From: Nitrospira sp.
Lineage (GTDB): Bacteria > Nitrospirota > Nitrospiria > Nitrospirales > Nitrospiraceae
Direction: 5' to 3'
Length of the DNA stretch: 64,000 nucleotides
NCBI GenBank assembly: GCA_030692565.1
Contig: JAUYAO010000058.1
Location: 62,001-126,000 of the forward strand
The notes under the pieces were generated by a model. That model saw only the letters and a program-made list of their open reading frames with translations, searched no databases and was not told the DNA's origin. A program made the position numbers and the translations under genes. Below, piece by piece: positions 17,539-25,923 of the stretch; within the stretch, counting starts at the first letter, position 1, and each line of letters opens with the position of its first letter.

Positions 17539-18861
17539 ATGCATATCAGCGTCATTGGAACCGGTTACGTCGGCCTTGTCACAGGGGCCTGCTTTGCGGA
17601 GTTCGGCGTCAACGTCACTTGCATGGATAACGACGCCCGTCGGGTTGAGAAGCTGGAAAAGGGAGAGGTGCCATTTTTCGAACCGGGCATCACCGAATTG
17701 GTCGCCAAAGGAATCAAAGAAGGCCGGCTGAGCTTCACGACAGATGTCGTCAAAGCCGTTGATAAAGCTCTCGTCATTTTCATTGCTGTGGGCACTCCCC
17801 CAAAGAGCGATGGATCTGCTGACTTGTCGTTTGTGGAGGAAGTCGGCCGTGGCATCGCCACACACATGACCGGCTATAAAGTGATCGTCACCAAGTCGAC
17901 TGTCCCCGTCGGAACCGGCGAGCGGCTCCGGGAGGTCATCCGAAAACACCAGACGAAACCCATTAATTTTGACATTGTCTCCAACCCTGAATTCTTGCGT
18001 GAAGGATCCGCAATTGAAGACTTCATGCGCCCGAACCGCGTGGTGCTCGGCGCCGATAGCGATCAAGCCGCGGCCATCATGAAAGACCTCTATCGGCCGC
18101 TCTACCTGCTTGAAACGCCCTTTGTCGTCACCGACGTCCCCACAGCGGAAATGATCAAGTACGCGTCAAACGCTTTTCTCGCCGTCAAGATTTCGTTCAT
18201 CAACGAGATGGCCACGGTCTGCGAGCGCGTCGGCGCGGATGTGCAATTGGTTTCCAAGGGCATGGGGCTGGATCATCGAATCGGCGGTAAGTTTCTCCAC
18301 GCGGGGCCGGGATTCGGTGGATCCTGCTTCCCCAAGGACCTCGCGGCGCTGGTCCAGACCGGTGAGCGCGTGGGCTATCCATTCCAAATTGCGGGTGCAG
18401 CCGCCAAAGTGAACTACGAACAGCACCTCCGAATGGTCGCGAAAATCCGCGAAGCTTGCGGCGGGCTCGCCGGGAAAACCCTCGGGGTGCTCGGACTGTC
18501 GTTCAAGCCGAATACGAATGATATGCGGGAGGCCCCGTCTCTGACGATCCTGAAAGAACTCATGAAGGAAGGCGCCACCGTGCGTGCCTACGACCCGGTG
18601 TCAATGGAGGAAGCCACGAAGCTCATCCCGGGAATGATTCCATGCAAAGAAGCCTACGATGTGGCTGAAAATGCCGACGGACTCATCATCATGACCGAGT
18701 GGAACCAGTTCCGGAATCTTGATTTCGAGCGGCTCAAACAATCCATGCGGCAGAGGCTGCTGCTTGATCTGCGCAATGTCTACGACTCCGACCGGGTGAC
18801 GGGACACGGGTTCCGCCACGTATCAGTCGGTCGACCCACCAGAGAACCGCGGCCTGCCTAG
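17539..18861 (+). CDS. ugd: UDP-glucose 6-dehydrogenase
   Basis: Oxidises UDP-glucose to UDP-glucuronate in two NAD steps. 440 aa. Rossmann GTGYVG at residues 7-12, the substrate-binding FFEPGI segment, and the catalytic cysteine Cys263 in GGSCFPKD. The C-terminal UDP-binding domain contains LGLSFKPNTNDMREAPS. AAGGAG precedes the ATG. The product feeds the UDP-glucuronate 4-epimerase encoded at 34280. Confidence 0.97.
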   Translation: MHISVIGTGYVGLVTGACFAEFGVNVTCMDNDARRVEKLEKGEVPFFEPGITELVAKGIKEGRLSFTTDVVKAVDKALVIFIAVGTPPKSDGSADLSFVEEVGRGIATHMTGYKVIVTKSTVPVGTGERLREVIRKHQTKPINFDIVSNPEFLREGSAIEDFMRPNRVVLGADSDQAAAIMKDLYRPLYLLETPFVVTDVPTAEMIKYASNAFLAVKISFINEMATVCERVGADVQLVSKGMGLDHRIGGKFLHAGPGFGGSCFPKDLAALVQTGERVGYPFQIAGAAAKVNYEQHLRMVAKIREACGGLAGKTLGVLGLSFKPNTNDMREAPSLTILKELMKEGATVRAYDPVSMEEATKLIPGMIPCKEAYDVAENADGLIIMTEWNQFRNLDFERLKQSMRQRLLLDLRNVYDSDRVTGHGFRHVSVGRPTREPRPA

Positions 18862-18879
18862 GCCGCGGCCGGTGGTAAT

Positions 18880-19587
18880 TTAGGTCAGGCGGGGCAATTC
18901 AGCCCCGGTCTCCTGCTTGGCCTTCGGCTTGTAGCCCATCCGATCCAGCACTTTCATGATCCGGGTCTTCAACCGGTCATCGGCATCCGTCAACGCCGTC
19001 GCCAATGGCTCCACGGCCGGCTTGCCGATCTTCCGGATAATCTCCGTCGCTGATTGCCGGATTTCATCCTCTTCAGACACCAGCAACGGCACCAGTGAGG
19101 ACACAGAAATCCCGCCCAGCTTGATCAGCGAATCATAGGCACGCTGCCGCACATCGCCGACCTCATCCACCAAAGCCTCCACCAGCGGCGTCACCGCGCG
19201 GCTATCCTTGAGCTCGCCCAGTACTTCCGCCGCATACTTCCGATTGAGCCAGTGCGGATCCTTAAGGTCCAGCAACATGGCATCGGCTTTGGCCGCGTTC
19301 GGATCTTTCGAACGAATCCGGAAACTCTTCGCGACGCGCTTCCCACCCTCTTCGACGACCCGGATGGTCGCCCCGTCGCCGACTTTGAGCTTCTTGAGGT
19401 CTTCAAGCGCCTCTTCGGCGACCTCGAGCACCACCGTCTTGCCATCGTATGCGAGCAGCTCAACTTCGAGCTGTTTGGCTTCGGGGTTGATCGCCACCAC
19501 CCGCTCAGTCACCAGGTTGAACCCGTCTTTCTTTTCCCCGCCCTTCGGACCGATCTGAATCAATTTCACCGGTGCTTCATCAGCCAT
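18880..19587 (-). CDS. HEAT-repeat protein with N-terminal beta domain (235 aa)
   Basis: Residues ~20-100 are beta-rich (KQLEVELLAYDGKTVVLEV, GDGATIRVVEEGGKRVAKSF), unlike the other HEAT genes here, and may form a small barrel. Residues ~105-215 hold three to four HEAT/PBS-lyase-type repeats (NRKYAAEVLGELKDSRAVTPLVEAL). No signal peptide, so cytoplasmic. Last gene of a five-gene HEAT cluster on this strand, 38 bp behind the previous one. HEAT solenoids are protein-binding scaffolds; the partner is unknown. Confidence 0.88.
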   Translation of the reverse strand: MADEAPVKLIQIGPKGGEKKDGFNLVTERVVAINPEAKQLEVELLAYDGKTVVLEVAEEALEDLKKLKVGDGATIRVVEEGGKRVAKSFRIRSKDPNAAKADAMLLDLKDPHWLNRKYAAEVLGELKDSRAVTPLVEALVDEVGDVRQRAYDSLIKLGGISVSSLVPLLVSEEDEIRQSATEIIRKIGKPAVEPLATALTDADDRLKTRIMKVLDRMGYKPKAKQETGAELPRLT

Positions 19588-19625
19588 AACGTGTATCCTT
19601 CTTGTCTATAAGGTAAGAGGAGCGA

Positions 19626-20390
19626 TTACTGTTTCGCGGTCCAACCCAAGCTCGCGAGTACGCCTTCAACGGTTTCTTGCACCATCGTATTTTCATCTTC
19701 CAGCAGAGGCAAGAGCGGCTGAATCGCCTCCTTCGCCCCAAGGCGCGCCAGCGATTCCGCCGCGTTCCGCCTGACCAGCCAATCTTCGTCCTGCAATGAT
19801 TCAATCAACGGGCCGACCCCGCGGTGATCCCCGATCTTCCCCAAGGCCTCTGCGGCATGGCGCCGCACCATCCAATTATTGCCCAAGAGGCCGTCGATCA
19901 ACGCATCCACCGCACGCGCATCGCCGATTTTCTTCAAGACACGGGCGACATCCTCCCGAAGAGTGTTGTCGCTCAGCACATCGACCAGCCCGGGAACTGC
20001 ACGCGCATCGCCGATCCGCTCCAGCGCCCAGACCGCCGCCGTCCGCACGGCTCCATCTTTGTCTTTGAGAGACTTGACCAACGGCTCGACCGCGCGGGGG
20101 TCTTTGAGTTTGCCCAGTCCGGATGCCGCCTGTTCGCGAATCGCCCACTCATCATCCTGCAACGCATCCAAAAGCGCCTCCACCACGGAGGGCCCGATCC
20201 GTACCACCGCCGTTGTCGCGGCCTCTCGAATGACCACATCTTCATCGGCCATCAGCCCGATCAGGCGCGGCACGGCGTCGGACCCCATCTGCCCGAGGCT
20301 CGCGATGGCGTGATCACGCAACGCTTCATTCTCGTCACGCAATGCCGAAATGAGGAGATCAATCCGATCAGATTCTGTCTCGTTACTCAT
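19626..20390 (-). CDS. HEAT-repeat protein (254 aa)
   Basis: Made almost wholly of about eight 31-residue HEAT/PBS-lyase repeats with the consensus D.xVRxxAAxALGxIGDxRAVxPLIxxL. It starts MSNETESDRIDLLISALRDENEALRDHAI. No signal or catalytic motif. Its ATG overlaps the end of the upstream HEAT gene by 8 bp, so the two are translationally coupled. Confidence 0.92.
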   Translation of the reverse strand: MSNETESDRIDLLISALRDENEALRDHAIASLGQMGSDAVPRLIGLMADEDVVIREAATTAVVRIGPSVVEALLDALQDDEWAIREQAASGLGKLKDPRAVEPLVKSLKDKDGAVRTAAVWALERIGDARAVPGLVDVLSDNTLREDVARVLKKIGDARAVDALIDGLLGNNWMVRRHAAEALGKIGDHRGVGPLIESLQDEDWLVRRNAAESLARLGAKEAIQPLLPLLEDENTMVQETVEGVLASLGWTAKQ

Positions 20391-21483
20391 CCTCGTGATT
20401 CCCTTCCTGACCTGTGATATCGGTTCCGCCTAAGGCTTCAAGTTTATCAGCGATCAATCCCGCATTATAAGCCACCAGCCCATCGCGGTCCGTCCGCAGC
20501 CGATCAAAGAGCTCCTTATGGGGGCGCAACACTTCTACATCCTTGATCTTGGCCAGCGCCTCCATCGCATACACCCGGAGCGGCCGGATCGGAATCGCTT
20601 CCAGATAGAGCTGCGTCGGACGGGCATCGCCGATCAATCCCAGCGCCTTGATCGCCAACTCCTTCACGCCGGTATCCTTGTCGCGCTCCAGTCGCCGCAT
20701 CAATGGCTCGACTGCCCGCACATCCGCAATTTTTCCCAACAAATCGGCCGCCGCTTCACGCACCAGCCAATCATCGTCTTCGAGATATTCGATTAAAATC
20801 TCCACGCTCGGCCGCCCGATGCCCAAGAGATAGATCACCGTCGACATCCGCGCTTCTTCGCGTTCGCTCGCCCCTTCCACATCCCGAAGCGCGTTGAACG
20901 TCTCATCGATCCGCTCGCGGATCGCGCTCAGCTTCTTCAACGTGCTGACCGCAATATCCTGCACCGCCGGTTGACCCATCGCATCGATGAACGCATCGAT
21001 GGAACGGGGATCCAGAAGCTGGTCGAGCATCAACGCCGCCGTTACCTGCGCTGACGGATCCGGGTGCTTCAACATGTCGCACAGCGGGATCACCGCCGTT
21101 GGAATAGCTCCGACCAGATGGGTCATCAGTTGCCGCGCCTCGCCCTCCTGATACTTGGGAAGCAACGCCACCAGCGCTGCAGCGGTGTCCGTATCGAGCA
21201 CCCCGGCCATCTGCTCTAACGCATTGGCACCCGCCTTACGCACCACGTCATCTTCGTCTTCCAGAAGACCGACCAGCGCCACGCCGGCCTGCGGATCTTT
21301 GATGCGCGACAACATCGCGGCCACTTCTTTTTTCAGCTCGGGTGTCCCGGTCCGAAGCGCTTCGACCAGCGCTTGGACGGCACGAGGTCCGCCGGCCACA
21401 CAGGCCGCCGTCGCCCGCATGCGCCGCCAGTCCTCTTCATGGACCAGCTCCGAGACCAGCGTTTCAATCGTCTCTTTGGACAT
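20383..21483 (-). CDS. HEAT-repeat protein (366 aa)
   Basis: Starts MSKETIETLVSELVHEEDWRRMRATAA. HEAT repeats cover residues ~10-320 but are more diverged in the middle (residues ~120-210), and the last 50 residues form an irregular alpha tail. No signal peptide. The stop overlaps the next gene. A 118-bp inverted-repeat element separates it from the HEAT gene upstream. Confidence 0.92.
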   Translation of the reverse strand: MSKETIETLVSELVHEEDWRRMRATAACVAGGPRAVQALVEALRTGTPELKKEVAAMLSRIKDPQAGVALVGLLEDEDDVVRKAGANALEQMAGVLDTDTAAALVALLPKYQEGEARQLMTHLVGAIPTAVIPLCDMLKHPDPSAQVTAALMLDQLLDPRSIDAFIDAMGQPAVQDIAVSTLKKLSAIRERIDETFNALRDVEGASEREEARMSTVIYLLGIGRPSVEILIEYLEDDDWLVREAAADLLGKIADVRAVEPLMRRLERDKDTGVKELAIKALGLIGDARPTQLYLEAIPIRPLRVYAMEALAKIKDVEVLRPHKELFDRLRTDRDGLVAYNAGLIADKLEALGGTDITGQEGNHEDE

Positions 21484-21545
21484 CTAGGTTCTCATTAGAA
21501 ACACTGTACACACAATGCACACTGATACATTTTTCTACACTGCAA

Positions 21546-21663
21546 GGATGCTCAAAAAGGCTGTCCAGCAAGACCGCAGCAAGCACCGGGACCAGGAGTA
21601 CTGCTTAGCACGTTGAGTCTCGGCGCGACGCGAGAACGCCGCTGGCGGACGTTTTCAGCATCC
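21546..21663. mobile_element. 118-bp element bounded by 12-bp inverted repeats, MITE-like
   Basis: Left end GGATGCTCAAAA (21546-21557) and right end TTTTCAGCATCC (21652-21663) are inverted repeats with one mismatch. The interior is GC-rich and has no open frame. The right end stops 2 bp before the stop codon of the HEAT gene at 21666. The structure fits a small non-autonomous mobile or REP-type repeat; only one copy was noticed in this window. Confidence 0.5.
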
Positions 21664-21665
21664 GA

Positions 21666-22748
21666 CTACACTCGCCCGGCTCGCCATCCCGCCAGCGCCA
21701 GGGTTTCCTTCACGTGATACCGCATATTTTCATCGGGGTGGCCGGTCAACAGCGGGATAAGGAGCGGAACCACTTTCGATCCAAACTTGGCTAACGCCGC
21801 CGCCGCCTCAGCTCTGGTAAACGTAGACTCCAATGCGGTGACCAGCGCAGGGACCGCGGCGTCATCGCCGATGATACCCAAAGCCCTGGCGGCCGCAGCC
21901 TGAGTGATGACTTCTTCGCTCCATTGATCGCCACAGCCGGCGACAGCCCGCGTCACGTCAGGCGGACAAGTCCCTAACACCACTTCCATCAATACCGGCA
22001 CCGCCCGCCGGTCACCGATGCGTCCGAGCGCTTCTACCGCAAGAGTGCGCAAGCCCGGTTCCCGCATCGCCGTGAACAAAAGCTCGACTGCGAGCGGATC
22101 GCCGATCTCGCCCAAGGCTCGCACCGTATCTTCGCGAACAGCGGAATCCTGGTCGTTGAATAACAGCGCGAGGAGCGGCTCAACGGCACGTGGCGATTTC
22201 GTTTTGCCGAGCGACTCCACCGCATGGAGTCGAACCAGCCATTCCGTATGCTGCAACGCCTCGAGCAACGAAGGGATCGCGGCTTCCCCGATCGAGGCCA
22301 GGGCGGTCGCGACTTCTTCCCGCACGGCTTTGACTTTATCTTGCAGCAGCGGAATCAACGGCTCGACCGCCGCCATATTTTTCACCCGCCCTAAGGCCTT
22401 CGCCGCATGCATGCGCACGATCCAGTCGGCACTCCGCAACGCGACGACCAAGGGCCCATACACGCGTTCATCGGCGATGGAGGCGAGGATGCCGGAGGCC
22501 GCTTCCTGCACCGACAATTCGCGGTCGACGAGGCAGGCGCCAAGGGCTTCGACCGAAGGCGCACCGATCGACGTCAGCGCCCCGATTGCCGCTTCCCGAA
22601 CCGCGCGATCAGGATCGCGAAGGATCGAGACTAACGGCTGAACCGCACGCGGATCTTTGAAGGTTCCGAGTAAACCGGCGGCTTCCTCTCGAATAGCCCA
22701 GTCCTCGTCTTTGAGGGCTGCAATCTGCTCTGCCACGGGATCCTCCAC
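21666..22748 (-). CDS. HEAT-repeat protein (360 aa)
   Basis: The GTG at 22748 is the start: AGGAGG lies 6 nt upstream of it and the protein then opens directly with a HEAT repeat (AEQIAALKDEDWAIREEAAGLLG). The solenoid runs through about eleven 31-residue PBS-lyase-type repeats to the C-terminus. The interval of ~60 residues around VVLGTCPPDVTRAVAGCGDQWSEEVI is an insertion with two cysteines. Cytoplasmic. 114 bp separate it from the upstream HEAT gene. Confidence 0.92.
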   Translation of the reverse strand: MEDPVAEQIAALKDEDWAIREEAAGLLGTFKDPRAVQPLVSILRDPDRAVREAAIGALTSIGAPSVEALGACLVDRELSVQEAASGILASIADERVYGPLVVALRSADWIVRMHAAKALGRVKNMAAVEPLIPLLQDKVKAVREEVATALASIGEAAIPSLLEALQHTEWLVRLHAVESLGKTKSPRAVEPLLALLFNDQDSAVREDTVRALGEIGDPLAVELLFTAMREPGLRTLAVEALGRIGDRRAVPVLMEVVLGTCPPDVTRAVAGCGDQWSEEVITQAAAARALGIIGDDAAVPALVTALESTFTRAEAAAALAKFGSKVVPLLIPLLTGHPDENMRYHVKETLALAGWRAGRV

Positions 22749-22862
22749 TCTGGACCTCCTGAATCGAGCCGATAACCCTAGCACACGGTTTTTTACAGGG
22801 TCAACGGAACCGGAACGCAACTGGCGAGGAGATGAGGAAGGACAACAGCAGCTCCAGGATGC

Positions 22863-24227
22863 CTAACTGGACTTGGCCACATCGCCTGACGGCCCAAACC
22901 GGCCGGTATCCCCCAAGGGCCGATCGACCCGGAGATTGTCCGCCTTGCTGGAGCTGATCTGCACTTCTTCGGCAGGGGGCGACCATCCCAGCGTTTCCAA
23001 CGTTTCAAGGACGATCAACCGGAGTGCATCTTTGGCCGTCAACCGAACGGACGCATACGACAGCACCCGCTCGCCCTCGGCCTCGACTTCGGACGCTTTC
23101 GGGTCATAGAGAAACGCGATCAATGGTTCAATGGCCGTGTCCCCGATCACCGTGAGGGCTTGAGCGGCTTTTTCCCGCAACACCCCGTCCTTCAACAACA
23201 TAATGAGATCGGGAATGACCGAGGGGTCGCGGAACTGGCCGAGGGCCGTGGCCGCCGCTTCCTTGATGAAGGCGTCTTCGCTCACAATACAACCCGGCGT
23301 CGGCGTGCCCTCCTGCTTGATACCCTTTCCCTTCAAGGCATCCAGGACGGCCGGCAATGCCCGCGGATCGCCGATCATACCGAGAGACGCGATCGCATGC
23401 CGCTTCACGACACCGTCTTTCATGGCTTCCAACAAAGCGTCGATGGCTCGTGAGTCACCGATCATGCCTAAGGCAATCGTAGCATCCTCACGAACGGCCC
23501 GATCCGGATCTTTTAACGTGGCAATCAACGCATCGACGACGTTGGCATCGCGAACCCAGGTCCGGCCGATTTGATAGTCGGTGGTCATCCCTCCCAGCGC
23601 CCGGGCCGCATGGCACCGCACGACGAAATCCTTGTCTTTCAGCGCCTCGACCAGCGGGTTGACCGACGGTTGCCCGATACAGATCAGCGCAGTCCCGGCG
23701 GTTTCACGCACGATCTTGGACGAATCCCGGAACAACTTGATCAACCCCGGAACGGCCTTCGTGTCGCGAATCTTCCCCAGGGCTTCGGCCGCAGCACTCT
23801 TCACCGCGCCATCGCGATCACGACAGACGGCGATGAGCGCATCGACCGCCGCCTTGTCACGAATTTCTCCACAGGTCTTTGCCGCATGCTCCCGGACCCG
23901 CCACCGTTCATCTTTCAACGCCGCGATCATGCGATCGACGACCGCCGGGCCCAGCTTCGCCGTCGCCTCGACAGCCTGATTGCGCACTTCCATGATGGTA
24001 TCGTTGAACAGTCCGACCAGCGCTTCCAGCGCCTTCGGCCCGCCGATCTTCGCCACGGCGCAACCTGCATAGGCCCGCACGGACCAGAAATCGTCACTGC
24101 ACGCGCTCACCAGGGGGTCGATGGTCTTAGGATCGCCGAGTTCGGCCAAGGCCTTCGCCGCCTCCTCACGCGTCGCATCATCGACATCCTCGAGCGCTTC
24201 CAACAAATCTTCTAGCGATTGCGTCAT
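22863..24227 (-). CDS. HEAT-repeat protein (454 aa), largest of the cluster
   Basis: Starts MTQSLEDLLEALEDVDDATREEAAKALAELGD at the ATG 24227. About twelve HEAT/PBS-lyase repeats fill the protein. Two insertions interrupt the solenoid, one near MTTDYQIGRTWVRDANV and one near GKGIKQEGTPTPGCIVSEDAF. The C-terminal ~40 residues are polar and disordered. The ATG lies 5 bp after the stop of the secreted-protein gene at 24233, so it belongs to that operon. Confidence 0.92.
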   Translation of the reverse strand: MTQSLEDLLEALEDVDDATREEAAKALAELGDPKTIDPLVSACSDDFWSVRAYAGCAVAKIGGPKALEALVGLFNDTIMEVRNQAVEATAKLGPAVVDRMIAALKDERWRVREHAAKTCGEIRDKAAVDALIAVCRDRDGAVKSAAAEALGKIRDTKAVPGLIKLFRDSSKIVRETAGTALICIGQPSVNPLVEALKDKDFVVRCHAARALGGMTTDYQIGRTWVRDANVVDALIATLKDPDRAVREDATIALGMIGDSRAIDALLEAMKDGVVKRHAIASLGMIGDPRALPAVLDALKGKGIKQEGTPTPGCIVSEDAFIKEAAATALGQFRDPSVIPDLIMLLKDGVLREKAAQALTVIGDTAIEPLIAFLYDPKASEVEAEGERVLSYASVRLTAKDALRLIVLETLETLGWSPPAEEVQISSSKADNLRVDRPLGDTGRFGPSGDVAKSS

Positions 24228-24232
24228 AGTAG

Positions 24233-24688
24233 TTATGGCTTCTGTTCGTAATACTGATCTCGTTGCCCCCCGTGGGGATAGGTCCGCTTGCACTTGATCA
24301 CCAGCGTCTGGGTACCGCGACCTTCGACACATTGATCCAACGCCTTCGAAAACTCCAACATCCCGGAAAGATTCACGGCAAAGGGGAAATCGAACGTAAA
24401 CGAGATGAATTTGTACTTGCCCGGCTTAAGCTGCAGTTCCCGTTGCTCGGAAGTCTTCGGCGCATCCAGCGAATCCGGATCAGAGTGATAGATTGACGGC
24501 GTCGCGCCCGGGATTTGCCACCAGGAGGCCGGCACCAGCTGCGTCGCATCGATCGTAATGAGATGCTCCTTGAGATGCGCCGGCGGCGGGCCGGCTTGCC
24601 CGATCAGCGGCTGGGCGCATATCAGAGCTCCGAACATCGCTGTTCCTGCGAGTCCTAGGCACCATTGACGGGAAAATCGCTTCCTCAT
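24233..24688 (-). CDS. Secreted protein of unknown function in the HEAT operon
   Basis: 151 aa from the ATG at 24688. Signal peptide MRKRFSR followed by a hydrophobic stretch to about residue 30 (CAQPLIGQA). The mature protein is beta-rich (LQLKPGKYKFISFTFDFPFAVNLSG) with two cysteines (CVEGRG, IKCKRTY) that could form a disulphide. It sits 8 bp after the phosphatase-fold gene and 5 bp before a HEAT gene. I do not recognise the family. Confidence 0.82.
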   Translation of the reverse strand: MRKRFSRQWCLGLAGTAMFGALICAQPLIGQAGPPPAHLKEHLITIDATQLVPASWWQIPGATPSIYHSDPDSLDAPKTSEQRELQLKPGKYKFISFTFDFPFAVNLSGMLEFSKALDQCVEGRGTQTLVIKCKRTYPHGGQRDQYYEQKP

Positions 24689-24696
24689 ATATCGCC

Positions 24697-25719
24697 CTAT
24701 TGTTTCTTGGACGAGGCCGCTGCCGGCGCGACCGCTGCCGCTTGAAAAATCTCTTCGACCGCTTTGCTTTCCCATTCCGTATGGGTCTCGAGCCCAAGAA
24801 TGCGCATGACCGTCGCTCCGGTATCGATGATCGACACCGGCTGGTGGATGACCTGCCCATGCTTGATCCCCACTCCTGACGCGATCCACGGGACCATTGG
24901 GGTGCCTGCCGTGGTGGCCGCTTCACCGCTCAGATCCGTCCCGGGACCACTGAGTGCCGTCACCAGCACGGTGGTCCGGTTTAAGAGCCCGTGCTCTTTG
25001 AACACGTCCAACACAGACTTCATCGCGCTGTCCACCGCCTGCAACCCCTGGCGATACTCCTTGGAATTCCATCCATGCGCCACCCCTGCCCGGCCGGCTT
25101 CCGGCAGATGCACGACCAGTAGATGGGGCACCGAGAGAATCGCATGCCCATAGCCAGAGCCGCTCGTGGCTTTCTGGAAGTACTGCCGGATATAGGACAC
25201 AATCTTCTCGGAACGGCACTCGGGGCGCAACGCGCCGCATAATTGATAGTCGGTATACACCTCCGGCCTGGCCAGCTGGTAGAGCGACTCGTCCATATAG
25301 AAAATGGCGCTGTCGCGGCCGCCGCTTAAGTCCAGATAATCGAACATGCTGGGCGAGCGCGGATAGCCGCGGCTGAATTCGAATACGTTCCATGTGATGC
25401 CGTGCTTTTCGACCGGCATCCCGGTCACGATCGATGCCATCGTCGGCAACCGTAAGGCCGGATTGACCCCTGTGGCGGACCAGGTTGCTGCGCCATCTTT
25501 CACCAGTTTACTGATAACCGGCATAGCACCGCCCTTGAGCGAATCCTGGCCAAATCCCTCAAGAACAAACAGTATGACGTGCTCGGGAGCCCCCTGGGCC
25601 AGCTCACTCGCTTTGGACGTTGATGAAGCAAGAGCGCCGGCCGGCCCTCCCAGGATCTCAAGCCCCAGCACAGAGAGACCGACAACAACGGTAAGCAAAA
25701 AGCGGGGTAAGCTGTTCAT
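24697..25719 (-). CDS. Secreted alkaline-phosphatase-superfamily protein, probably catalytically inactive
   Basis: 340 aa from the ATG at 25719, with a signal peptide (residues 1-31). The fold is that of type I phosphodiesterases/nucleotide pyrophosphatases: LRLPTMASIVTGMPVEKHGI (nucleophile region, Thr93) and GVGIKHGQVIHQPVSIIDTGATVMRILGLE. The metal ligands look lost: the first Asp is Glu54 (VLEGFG), the usual D-x-x-x-H is PEAGRAGVAHGW, and the S/T-D-H-G motif reads TALSGPG. So it may be a binding protein, not an enzyme. First gene of the HEAT operon. Confidence 0.82.
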   Translation of the reverse strand: MNSLPRFLLTVVVGLSVLGLEILGGPAGALASSTSKASELAQGAPEHVILFVLEGFGQDSLKGGAMPVISKLVKDGAATWSATGVNPALRLPTMASIVTGMPVEKHGITWNVFEFSRGYPRSPSMFDYLDLSGGRDSAIFYMDESLYQLARPEVYTDYQLCGALRPECRSEKIVSYIRQYFQKATSGSGYGHAILSVPHLLVVHLPEAGRAGVAHGWNSKEYRQGLQAVDSAMKSVLDVFKEHGLLNRTTVLVTALSGPGTDLSGEAATTAGTPMVPWIASGVGIKHGQVIHQPVSIIDTGATVMRILGLETHTEWESKAVEEIFQAAAVAPAAASSKKQ

Positions 25720-25923
25720 GGACGTGTGTCGTTTCCTTTCACCCAATAAGGGGATGCGTACCTTAGCACGCGAATTTTCTGGAAGGCAAGGTGGCTGCAG
25801 AAGGCGCGGATCGCCTGGCGAAACGGGTTTCCCGGTGTTATGCTGAATTCGTCTGGTCCGTCAGAGTTGCGTCAACCAACGGGGTCCTGGTGCGTCAGTC
25901 CTCTTATGGAGAGGGTGAAGGCA

